Assembly: GCF_964340395.1 (NCBI RefSeq)
Contig: NC_135550.1
Span: forward strand, 20,855,676 to 20,919,675
DNA length: 64,000 bases
Source of the DNA: Glandiceps talaboti
Lineage: Eukaryota; Hemichordata; Enteropneusta; Spengelidae
Direction: 5' to 3'
Numbering within the stretch: position 1 is the first letter of the stretch; each line of letters begins with the position of its first letter. Under the pieces are notes generated by a model. The model ran no database searches. It was not told the DNA's origin and saw only the letters and a list, made by a program, of their open reading frames with translations. A program made the position numbers and the translations under genes. Shown in pieces: positions 1 to 12,600 of this stretch.

Positions 1-408
1 TGATTATTACATTTGCAAATCATTTATGATTTCTATACATGATAATTAGTAAGAAATCCAATTTTTGTACAATGTGATGTTTTGACAAAAAACTTGTTAC
101 CACTGAACCATCATTTTGGTAAACCATGAGACAAAATTGATGTATGTATCAGTTTCATGTGTCATCTTTGTAACAGATTTAGAAGTAATCAGTTTTTCTA
201 CAGGTGGAAAAATATGACATGTGGACATACAAATAAATTGACAGTCTATATACTATGGTAGTCTCTTTTGAACGTCACTAGCTGTGGAGTTAAAAAATGA
301 AAAAGAGACAATGTATGACATCACAGAAGTCTGGCTAAATGAATGATGTAATCCACACACACACACAGACAGACAGACAAACATATGCTCACACAATGAA
401 ATACCTAC
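1..408. other. ASPP last visible intron (partial)
   Basis: This is sequence downstream of the ASPP SH3 exon on the minus strand. The donor GTAGGTAT begins at 408. I see no acceptor followed by a plausible SH3 tail on the minus strand, so the last coding exon is probably left of the window. A short CA/GACA simple repeat lies at about 355-380. Nothing else is recognisable. Confidence 0.7.
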
Positions 409-608
409 CCCAAGTAAATTTCTAGGCACATAGCCTTCTCTGTTGCCTTTCCTGGCCCACCACCATTCTCTCTCATCCTCATCACCACGCCTCATGACCA
501 CTATAGCATCTCCCTCTCTAAAACTGAATTCATCAGGGTTCTCAGCTTCATAGTCATACACTGAATACACAACACCTTTGTTCATGATACCCAGCTTCTC
601 TTGTACTC
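409..608 (-). CDS. ASPP: ASPP exon: SH3 domain
   Basis: The exon opens with [11 protein letters not shown] and continues through most of an SH3 domain: the ALYDY-like stretch [14 protein letters not shown], the acidic RT/n-Src region [12 protein letters not shown], and GYVPRNLLG at the donor. The acceptor is TTACAG before 608 and the donor GTAGGT at 408. The entry phase (two bases completing a Gly codon) matches the exon at 1711-1877. In vertebrate ASPPs this SH3 packs with the ankyrin repeats to contact p53 and other partners. Confidence 0.95.
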
Positions 609-3600
609 CTGTAACAGAATGTATATGAACACGGTGTTAGGGTGTTATGGCTGTAATCTTGTAGAATGGACATGTTACAGTGTTAGGATGTGAACATGGA
701 CTTCATCAACCACTTCATCTTGATAAATTCACCTCATAATTTATGAGTTGCAAGACTTGTTTGATTTTGTGTGTTTTTGTCGAGACATAAATTGTATTCA
801 TGCTTGTCAAGTTGTGGAGTCTATAAACATTCTACCCTGAAAATATTGATACTGCTACTGTGGGCTATGCTGATACCAGGACAAGTACAGTAGCAGGCCT
901 TCTCAACTTTCATATCCATAGACTCATAGGGTGACATTTGGGATTAAGGAGTCAAACATGTCTTTATTAGTTATGTCTTTTAGTGGCAGTTAATCTAGTT
1001 CAATGTTAACAATCTAAGCATTCAAAATCCTTGAAAATCACAACATCCATTCTGATTTCATCAATGCCCTGTAACTTTACCAGCACAGTGACAACTTTCC
1101 TGCTAGTTGAAGTTCACAGACTATAGATCAGTTGACAGTTATGGTGTTCTACTTGTCAGTAAGTCTCCAATAATACCCTGTAACCACACCCCCATGACAA
1201 TAAATGAATGAATATCATAACCTTACATCCTGGCTTCATTTGTAATTTACAACTATTGGAGTTGACATTGTCATCTTTCATACATAGTACTTGAAACTCT
1301 TTCAAAATCTGTAGTAAGTTTACAGTCTGACTTGACTACTGAGTGTTAACTTAATATGCGAGCCAGGATAGGTATATCACTTCATCTTATTCTCTTCATC
1401 GTTGTTTAGTATCCATTGAAATTCTACACATGGAGATTTGATTTAAACTTTGCTTTACCATTGTCACTAAAACAGAGTACATGTACTAGAAAGCAGTTGT
1501 AAAGTGATTCCACTGGAATACAAAGTTCATTCTAACCCTTATATGGTATGTGAACACACATGAAAAAATGTTCACTATCAAATAATACGACCTATGACAG
1601 GCAGCAGTGTTCATATCCTTTTGGTTGTGATATCAATTTCATCTTCCTACATTCTAAATATGACAAGCAGCTGAGTTACTTCAAGACAACAGAAATATGA
1701 TGTTTCTTACCATAAAGATACTCTGAGCACCCATCAAACCCTTCTTCATCTTCCTCACATTTCTCTGCAGCTGTTTCCACATCACTGATTGTTGTAGCAA
1801 AGATACATGCTCCCCTCTCCACTAGGAATTTCACCATGGCTAGATTGTTACATGATGCTGCACAGTGCAATGGTGTCCTGTACATATAAACACAGATGGC
1901 ATGATATATCACCGATAGTAGTAGTATTGATGTTGTTGTCAACTGTGTGACATTTGTCAGAGCAGACCTCATATCATGCACATGTGGTGTAGTACTGACA
2001 TACTAAGTATTCAACAATGCATTTAATAGTATGGAGAAAACTACCAGGAGCTAAATTTAGAAATCTCACACACTACCTCATTCACTGCACTGTGAATTTA
2101 TCATATAACAACAATCCACAAATGACCAGGAAGTTTTTTTTAACCATGTTCTTGTGGGAAAGAATCTTGGCCTAAATATTGAACAATTTGGCAGCTACGT
2201 GAACATGAAAAATTCTACTGTATGTTTCAAATCATAATATATTTGGTAAGCACATAGGATATACATGTGAACTATGATGTGCTTCTACCCATAACAAGCA
2301 AAGTTGACTGAGTATGCCATTTTCATCTGTTTCCACAGCAGATGTTATCAGAAAAATTATCCACTCAATCAGTAGCCTATCCCTGACACCATATGCAATC
2401 ATTACTATTGATCATATAAAGTGCTTGTCTCTGAATAATTCCACAACAATTCCAGACAACAGCATAATTTTTATGGCTATGCTAGTCTACAAGATTAACT
2501 AACACTGATGAGCTTGAATAGGTATATGTGAATGGAATAGACCATGTAGATTGTCGACAGTTATATTCATGGCGGTCAATTATATAAATAATAGTCACTG
2601 ACAGGAATAATAGGTCTGGTGTCTTCACATCACTGATGAGAACATCAGTTCTAAGATGACCAATTCACTCACAACCTAAGAGACTACTCACTGTGGCAGG
2701 GTATGATGAAGTAGTCACGAAAGGTCAAAGGTTAAAATGTACCACCTATCAATCACTGTCTGCCAAACTATTGTTGTAGCTATGGTTACAACAAAGAATG
2801 TTACAATGTTGCAGTGCAGTGACCTGCAGAGAGCATCATGTCATAGGTTAAAGGTCATACAGAAACTGAGCTCACTGGACCATCCTGTGAAGCTACATCT
2901 CTGCTTCAGACTACAAGGAATGCTTCATTGTTGCAGTGACCTGTATGTAAGGTTCATGTCAAAGGTCAATGGTAATAGAGAAAATCAGAACTCACCATCC
3001 ATCACTATCCTGTGAATTGACATCACAGCCATAATCAACCAGGAATGTTACAATGTCATAGTGACCTGCACATATGGCATTATGTAGTGCTGTTATACCT
3101 TCATCATTGGAACCACTTGGATTAGGCACCTGTAATAAATCAAACAACTAAGTATGAGTGACTGTATCAAGATCAAACACTAACTCACATACTCTTTAAA
3201 TCTTGTATATCACCACAAAAGAACTGGTTCATGAAAATGACTGGACATCAAGTTGGGATTTCTAACATGATTTTGAATATCAAGAAGTTCAAGAATTTCA
3301 TTACAAAAACACAAGTATTTTTTTCCAACTCTAACTTGACTAGTAAAGCTTACACTTTAGACACATTCTTACAGACCAGTTGATATGATATAAATAATAG
3401 TGTTCCAGTTCAACCAAAGTTACTTTTTCACATACACACAATGTAATATGTCAATCACACATTTCAGAACAAGGTGCAAAAGGTACCTATCTGTTTACTT
3501 CTGTAAACAACATCAACACATGAACACACTCACCTCCCCAATAACTCTCCTGACCAGGTTAAATTCCCCTTCTAGCGATGCATCTAGGAGTAGAGCTAAT

Positions 3601-6600
3601 GGATCAAAGCTGACCCGATTGGTTTTCTTCTTTCCATTGGGTTTTTTCAAATTGGATTTTTTGGGTTGGTGACTACTGTAATGTTGTCTAACTTGTAGAC
3701 TCTCCATGGCAGAAGACCTAGCTACCTGTGATAACGCAGCCCTGTATTGCTGTGGTGATGGCTCTAAACAATCATATGGATCAGGCTGGATTTCAGCCCT
3801 GTAACTGTGTACATTTTGACCAGCATACTGATTTGGATAGCCATGATTGTTCTGTTGGGGTACTGGGTTGTTTTGTTCTGGTTGCTGTTGTTGTTGTTGC
3901 TGTGAAGATTGTAGGTGTGGAGGTTGTTGTGAGTGTGGGGGTTGTTGTGGGTGTGATGGTTGCTGCGGGTGTGGGGGTGAATGTTGTTGCTGTTGTTGTT
4001 GTGGTGGTGGTTGTTGATAGAATGTTCTTCTGGATGGGTCCATGTTTGAAGTACTATTAAATGTTGTAAGGGGTCTGTCTGGTTGATAAAAGGTATCACT
4101 TTCTGAAACACTTCTTTCTCTTGGTTCGCCTGGTTCCCCTGGTGGCCGGACCATAGGCATAGCTTCTTTTTCTTCTGTATAAGAATGCCTCCTTCGTAAT
4201 GGTCTGGGTATATTTCTAAGTCTTTCAGCATCCCATGGCTTCAAAGGTGGAAATCCCGGAGCATATTTTGGAGTTGGGTACTTGACAGGACTAGGTGGCC
4301 TTCTATTTGGATCATTACTTGCCTCATAAGGAGGTGAATTTTGTCCATTTTTGTTTGAATGATTAGTTTTAGGGAAAAGATACTGTGACTGTAATGGTAC
4401 TTGTTTACCCTGATTGCCGCCTGGTTGACTGTACGTCATAACAGGATGTTGTCCCATGGTTTGTGATGGTGGTGGTGGAAACTGGGATCTTGACGTAGCT
4501 TGGGTATAGTGTGGAGGAGGCTGATCTCTGTATGCTGGGTGTATTGGCTGACTCCTGGGTATATCATAGATTGGTTCCCTGTCTTGGTACATTGGTTTCA
4601 CCGTGGCTGTGGCAGTTGTGGTATTGGGTAAGTTTTGTGTTCTTGACCCTGTAGGTGAGGGTGGGTGCATTGGTGCCATTGTAGTTGCAGTTACTATCGG
4701 TTGTGAGGTCACAGGTCGTGTTGTTCCAGCCAAGGTGGTCCCTGGTTTCTGGTAAGCCTCTACAGGTGGAGTGATAGTAGTAAATGTGGTACTAACAGTT
4801 GGTTTGTTAGGTGTGTAGCGTTGATAGTCCTGTGAGCTTCTGACACCAGCATTTCCACTACCAAGAAGTATTGACAATGCATCACCTACAGCAGTGACAG
4901 CAGGGGGTGTGTTCTCACCAGACTGGTTGACATTTTGCGGTTTTGTTTGAACTGCCAGTCTTGGATTTTGTGCTGATACCTGTGGTTTAGGATACACAGC
5001 TGGTTTGCCATCAGTTGTCTTCATCATCTGTTGTGCTGTAGTAGCTGGTGGCCTGTATGTTAGTACTTCCTGGTTTCCATTTAAAGCCCTTTGAACACTA
5101 TCTGGAGGAACGGTTACAGTAGCAAAGGTTTTTGTTGCAGCTTTGGGTGGCACTTCTGGTGTTCGTTTCTGCCACACTGGTGAGGATGGATGCTGGGCCT
5201 GACTGATCATATGGGGAGATGGTGGATGTTGCTGGTATCCAGCCGCCATAGTAACAGCTGGTGCTTGCTGTGGCCTTGACATACCTGGTGATGGTGGTTT
5301 TACAGCTTGGTTTGGTGAGGGTAGTTGGGGATATGATTGTGCTGGTTGAGTAGGCGAAGGCAGTTTAGGATAGGTTTTTGTTATAGGTGATGGAGGATGC
5401 TTTCCTCCTGCCTGTTGTCCAGGGGACGGTGGATGTTGCTGAGGAACAGACTGTGGCATCATTCCCAATGAATTCTGTGGTCTGGATCCATTCAGTTTCC
5501 GATTTGGGTCATTATTATTCAATGGTAGGTGCATTGGCTTCATGGGTACTGGTGGTTTTGGCTTTCCATTTCGACCTGTGGTAGTACCATTATCACGCTG
5601 CATTTTAGGAGAACTATTCCGCTGGCCTTGCATAGCAGGGTGAGGTTTTGGCAGTGTCTGTGGTGGATGACTTGTAAACGTTGAAGTAGTTGGTGTGGAA
5701 GATGCATTCTTACTGGTCACACCAGTTACAATGTATGGTGCTACATATGTAGTTGTAGCTGGCTGCTGACTAGCGCTGTTGTTACTGCTACTTATACTAC
5801 TGTTGCTGCCAGCATTTTCAGGTTTAGAATTCCTAGGGTAAATGGGTGCATTGTCCAAACTTGAATTATCAGTCATTGATGCAGTATCACTGCTACTTTC
5901 TGTGTTACCTTCAGGCTGGCCTCTGATTCCTGCTAGACTGACATCTGCATTATCTTGCTGTAAATCAAATGTAGCTGTACCTCCAGATAATCCTGCGACA
6001 AGTCCCTTAGTAGTAGGCGCATAGGTACCACTCTGCACATTATGAGCCAACAGGACATTTTTACCACCACTCACACCATTTACTCCTTTCTCTGTCTTCT
6101 TCCCTTCATCCACATCACCTGGTTTGATATCTTTCTGACTTTTCATATCTTCCAGTTTCTCCACTTCTACAAGTTTTGGTTTAATGGGATAACTATCTTT
6201 AGCTGGGTCTTCCTTATTATTCTTAGTGGGAGCCTGTACACTGTATGGCTCTATGGCAGCAATGTTTGTAGGTCTGCTGGTAGGTGTTCTCGGTAGAGTC
6301 ACAAAGCCATTAGCCAAGGAGATAGCAGGGCTACTGGGAATTCCATGAAAGCTGTGTTGTTGCTGGTGTTGTGGCTGTAAGGGCTGCTGTTGTTGAGGGG
6401 AAGGCTGTCGCTGTTGCTGGTGCAGTTTTTGTTGTGCTCGTTTCTTCCTTAATCTTTCAGTCAATTCTTCAATTCGTTTATCCATAATGCCAACATCATC
6501 ACTTTTCTCTGAAATGATCCTTTGTTGGGCTTGTAATTTAGAACTTTGTTGCTCATTCAGCTTGTTGCGGATCTGTTGAGGAATACAAGACAGGCTGGCA

Positions 6601-9600
6601 TTAATATGGGGAAACACAATTTTTTTTTTGATAAAGCACAAAATGATGTTAAACTATATTTTTGTTCCCCAATTTTATTCGTATCTTAAAGACCTTCCCC
6701 GTCCATTTCACCTTCTTTTTCTATGTCGACAAAATTTAGAGAGCAAACAAATATTATTTCATTTTGACCTAAAAACACTAAAATTAAGAGCTTATAAAAC
6801 TTTGATTTGTTATTACACTGGTTTGAAATTTATGACTTTTTAAATGATTTAGTGGTAGAAGTTAGACTATATTACTGTACTAAACTATTGTGGTTTTTAG
6901 ACATTATGTTGAAATCCTAAAAAAAAATTAAACCCCTTGAAAAAAAATGTGTTGGAACTTGTCAACTTTTCCAAACAAATACTCCATATCCGTGGGATTG
7001 CTATCAATTCAAACATATTTGGCCAGTAACATGTCAAAGGAACACAAATACTGGAATTCCAGGAAAGGAAATGATACTTTATTTAGTCTTTTAGTCTAGA
7101 ATTTCAAAACATATTTCCATAAAGAATGCCACAATAGTGATGAGAACTCACCAAAAGTTCTTTCCTAAGTCTTTCTATTTCCACTACAGCTGATGATGTG
7201 TGTGCACTGTTATCATTCAGTCCATTCAGTTTACCCTTCCTCAGTACCTCCAACTGATCAGTAAGATCTTCAACTTTAGCCACAGCAAGGGCTAATTCTT
7301 TCTCTTTCTCATTGAATAGTTGACGTATGGTTTCCAATTCAGAGGCTGTATGAGAAAGTAACACGTCTTATTGTAACTTGTATATCAAATTACAAGTAGT
7401 GTCAATTTCAATAAGAACATATACGAAATGGATGGATATACTACACTACTGTAATTAGAACATATATTTCACTATTTATTGATCTACTTTTGTTAAAATT
7501 GAAACAATTTTAGTCTATTGATTACTGGTAATTATAGTATTTCCTCAGTAAACATTTTTCAGCCTTTATAAATACTGACAGAATAACTTGACTACATTCT
7601 TACTTTCAGAAAAATTCTGTCTCGTTTCTTATTCATGATAGGGTGAAATCAAGGAGGTGGTTCAAAAATTCATCGCAAACAATATTTTGTGGTGACCTTT
7701 GACCCAAGATATGACTTTAGTTACAATATTCCATATACTTACTGAGGGAAGAGTTATCAAGTTTTGCACCATCCACCTGTCCGCGAATTGATCGTAGTTT
7801 GCGTAGTTTCTGCTCCTGGCTCTCCACTTTTTCTCTAAGTTTCCGAAGTCGATCATTTTCTGCTGCAATTTGCTGGAATTGAAATGAGACAGACAATGGT
7901 TGCATTATGGATTTAAAAGCTAACCTTAATAAGTAGACTTGCCTGAATACATCTCACATATAACTGATGGTTTTAATCTGTTTTCTTAGACTGTGAGAAC
8001 TTTTTTGATTGACTGACTGATTATTGACTGACAAGAAAATTGATTTACATCCTGACTTTGTAAAAGGATTTCCCAACTGGAGATAATGTTATTCAATATA
8101 GTAATACTGTGAACATGCTACTAGGTTGGGATCCATCGCAGGAAGACAGGATGCCAACCACAAATAAACTGACAGAGTTACATAGTTGTAATTACAAACC
8201 ATTATAAAATGACATGACAGCATTAACTAACAGTTATCAAAATGAATACTTTATAACAAGCACAGCTGGAGACCAAGTTATCACCTTATACTAGGTAATA
8301 TTACCCATCGGTGTGATGTAACAGACTGCTGGTAGATTGACAGAGGTACAAAGTATTGTAGCTTACTTGGTGTTTCTTTTCTTGCTGTTTTAGAAATTTT
8401 AGTCGTTGTTCTTTAGCAACCAACATCTGTTGCTGAGATTCGATTTGTTGTTGTTGACGAGTTGCCATTTCTTGTAAGTCAGTTAGTGTTAGATCTACTC
8501 CTGCAGGGAGCTGGTGATGAAAATAGAAAAAAAGAGAGGAAATATTAGAATGATAAGAAGCAATACAGACTTCAAACCTTTGTTGAAATTCATTCATCAC
8601 TGACTTTAAATAGTAACTCAATACCTGGAACAAAACTAATAACATGTCATGTAAAATTACTGAGGCAAGGTCTTCACCTATCTCATTCCAAAGTCTGTAT
8701 GTGACAACCTTTCCTGAGGAATTCATCAACTGAAATACACTGTGGGAACCTTTTAGTCACTTAGCATATACCTTTGACATCACTCATTGTAGTGATCATT
8801 TTGGTGTGTCCCATACGACCTAAAATTACGTAATGGGGTGAGACACGGTCTAAGAATAGACTGACCATCTGTCATATGATTGTTATATTGTTGTAATGTC
8901 TTTAATTGGTCTTCTAAGACAAAGTTTTATAGTCTGTGTTTTCAACTGAACACAGTATACTATTGATAACAATTACGTCAACCAAGCACAAAAGCTAGGT
9001 AGGCCCACTTTTATGTAAAATATGTGGATAGATTGACAGGGTATCTTTTTGATTGTCTGACGTGGAACATTCATAGAACCGCAAATCAATAATTGGTTAT
9101 CCTACTTCATGACTAATTTATCAGTACATGGATAGCTCCTTTACTTAGTCTTAGAATAGCATATGCAAATGAGCAATTAGTACCCCTCACTTTAAGGATC
9201 AGTCTATGTGGGGGGTTGCTGACAAAAAAATGTTGGAATTTGTCATCGGAAAATGTTTCACTTCTGAGAGTATCACTTACTAAATCTTGATAAATATTTG
9301 AATTAGTTGTGAATGGTACATTGAGCAATAACAAGCACTGAAGTGGTAATGATTACTGTGGTTTACCAATTACAACCTATTACATGTATACTCCTATACT
9401 GTATCACCGAGTATCAGAAATTTCTGACAAATTATTTGGTAGAGAGAGAGCCTCAGAACTACAGGTACTGTCTCACAAAGAGTCAAATTTCTATTTAAAA
9501 AATGTATGATATGACATGGGTAAAGGTGGAAAAATGCAAAGGTTTACCAATAATGTGTACAAAGTTATGAATACAAATACTGAAGTTAATGCTTGCATTT

Positions 9601-12600
9601 CTGCATTACCTCTAAAAAGAGACACTTTTCCTTATAATTAAAAAAAAGCAACTACAATGTTTGATAAAGTTGATGACCATACAAGACATTTTGGTGGCAA
9701 ATTCTCATACTACAAAATACCTTGAGCCCTTATCCAAATTTCAAAAACACCTTTAGAACCTGAAATTTCAAGAAAATAATTCTCAGATGCATCTTCCTAA
9801 TGTTTAAGGACACTTTTGCAATGACATGTTCCAAATTCACAAACAGATCTCAGTGAAAGCCAGTCTATTTCACAAAATAACTTTGACAAAATATTTTCTG
9901 ACGCAAACTCAATTAAACAACTGTCGGGTAACACACTGTAATATATGTGATCTGTGACAACCTATTCACGAACCACTACCAGGGTTAACACCTGTCTCAA
10001 CATCTTCCCCCTCCAGGTACACAAAACAAACAAAACAGAAACACTGAATTGAAATGAGACACATAGAAGCCACTCACGTATTCTGAATCACGTTAGCGTA
10101 AAGGCAATGACTGATGGAGTCTATCATACCTGACTCTCGGTGTGAAAACGTTCTTTGAGACCTGCACAACACAATACTCTAGAGCAAACACTGAGAAACA
10201 TTGAGCTACTCTAAGGATCAATATTTCAGCCACTTTGGCGTGTCTGCATCTTGGCTTAGTCTGTTACACAAGGACTCACTTTCCATTATCTGATTCAGCA
10301 GCAGTTTGAAAAACAAACAAGAGAAATGAACAAGACACAGCTACCTGAGGTTCATGTTCCAACAGGACTAGTTGTCTCTCCTCCTCCTCCTCTGCCAGAT
10401 ATTGATACTGTTCCAACTGACCATTGACATCCTGCAGGGCATGTAACTCAGCGTCACTTATTGCAAACACTATTTTATCATCCATGATAGTCAATTACGT
10501 GTTTCCCATTCTCATATTGAAACTGTGTCTCAACTTCACTCTGTATTTCAGTGGAGACAGATCAGCTGTACGACTGTACTTGGTAGTGCACTGTATACTA
10601 ACACTACAACTACTGTTCCTTCACTATTATGCAAATGATGGTTTTGTTCTTAGACATAACAAATGTTCTCAGACAGCCCTGCTGGGGGTATTTCACCAAG
10701 CCTATTGTGCTGTCGAAATGCTACCTGTAACACATGCTACACTAATAGTATTACAACATCCAATTCAATAGTTACTGTTTATCCGACGGGCAATTTCTAC
10801 CTGTACATCATGACACGTACACATAGAAATTATATTTCATTTATCTACTATAAATTTGACAAATTTGACCTGAAACATTATATGTTCATCCACCTTGAAT
10901 TCCAAATACAACAAAAACATTTGATTGATCTGTTATAATTAATAAACAATGATTTTAATTACATGTTATACAGTATAGCAGCATATGGTACCAAATGGTA
11001 ATCTCTATTGACCAACAGCTGTTCAAAATGACTTTTACATAAAACACATTCTCCTAGTTATGGTGGTGTTTTCTTTCTTTCACACATATGTACATGGTGG
11101 AGTAACAATTCAAAAATTACATGCTGTAGTCAAAGCACATATGATGATAAATACAAGCACATGTTCACAGCTTGGCAAAATTAACACACTGGTAATTCAT
11201 ATTTTGAAACTATTTTAACCGTGTATCAATTCTATAATTTCTAACCGTCCCATTTTGCTTATTCCTGAATAACAATGAGATGGCAACCATCCAATATCAA
11301 CTGACTATTTTTGGTAAATCAACTCTATTATGTAAAAGTTCTTTGATGCGTTCACCGTCTGTTTCTTTTCATCCCTGAGGACAGTCTGCTTAGATTCTTG
11401 TAAAATGTCTCAATAGAATAGAGACTGGTAGAAAAAAAGAGACAAGTCAGAATGGTGAGTCTGAGCTTACCCCATCTGTAAACAGCGGGCTAATGTAGAT
11501 CTAGTACATCTGAGAGTCGTCTAATTCTCCTGAACAATCAAGGCCTGAAATCCATTCTGTTCTGTTCTCTCGGACAGATTCCTATGTATTCCAATGCTAC
11601 AGTCAAGTTAACCATAGACCCTCCATCAACATAGACCCTCCACCAAAGGGTCTATGAGTATGAGTTAACCTACTGCCAGTTAAATTTAGAGGTTGCTGAC
11701 ATAGTATCAACTTACCACTGAAAAGCAGGACATTAAACCAAAGATAAATCTAGATGTAACCTCTTATACCATGCACTACCAACTGAGAGTAAATGATGGA
11801 AGAAATTCAATACACAGTTGCCACTGGTCACTGCAGCTGACAACAATAAATTCAGCTCAAATTAGAAGCTTTCCTTCACACCAGCCACTGCCTAATAATA
11901 AACATCCAGAAATATGTGGAATTCTTCATGGATGAACTCTGTAATAACACTTCCATAAACAATAGTATAATGCTTTACAAATGTGTCTTCATAATGAAGC
12001 CACTTTTGAATGATTCAGAATCCTCCCAGTATTTGAAACTTTGTGTCGGTCCTCCACTGGTGGTCGGTCGCATCTACACACAGCACTGCTGACGTGCTTT
12101 GGATCCATTCCAGTTAAAATTACATGTTCTAGGAGTTTTGGACATAAGGATTATTTTCACACCTTTTCATGAGCTTTCTTTGACAAAATATGTGAGTAAG
12201 GAAACCTGATAGCACAGAACATTTCTTAACACCTTTTGAGTCTGTGAACACGATGTAAACGGGCTTTTGTGGCTATTCAACTGGTTTGGAAAAATCAGCC
12301 ATTTATTGAAGCTAGTAAATCAAGCTAGTTATTAACTATACTGAAGAAATATAATGTTTTGGTCTGTTGGTACACATGACATATATAAAAACATGAAACT
12401 GTACATTTCTGTGTACCGGGTAACAACCACAGGAAAAGCATTCATTTACCAGACCAGCCTAAAGTAGGTTTCATGGTGGGAACAAAGCCTTCCTACCTGG
12501 TTTCCTCCGACATTTGTGCTCTGTTTGAGATGTTCACTGCAGCTGTACTTCCCTCCAAATCTACTGAGCTGTGTCTTATTTGCTTACTGGAGCAGCATGT

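Noticed and set aside
3728-4231. Overlapping open frames on both strands (poly-Val and poly-His/Asn)
   Set aside because: Shadow frames of the Gln/Pro-rich ASPP exon.
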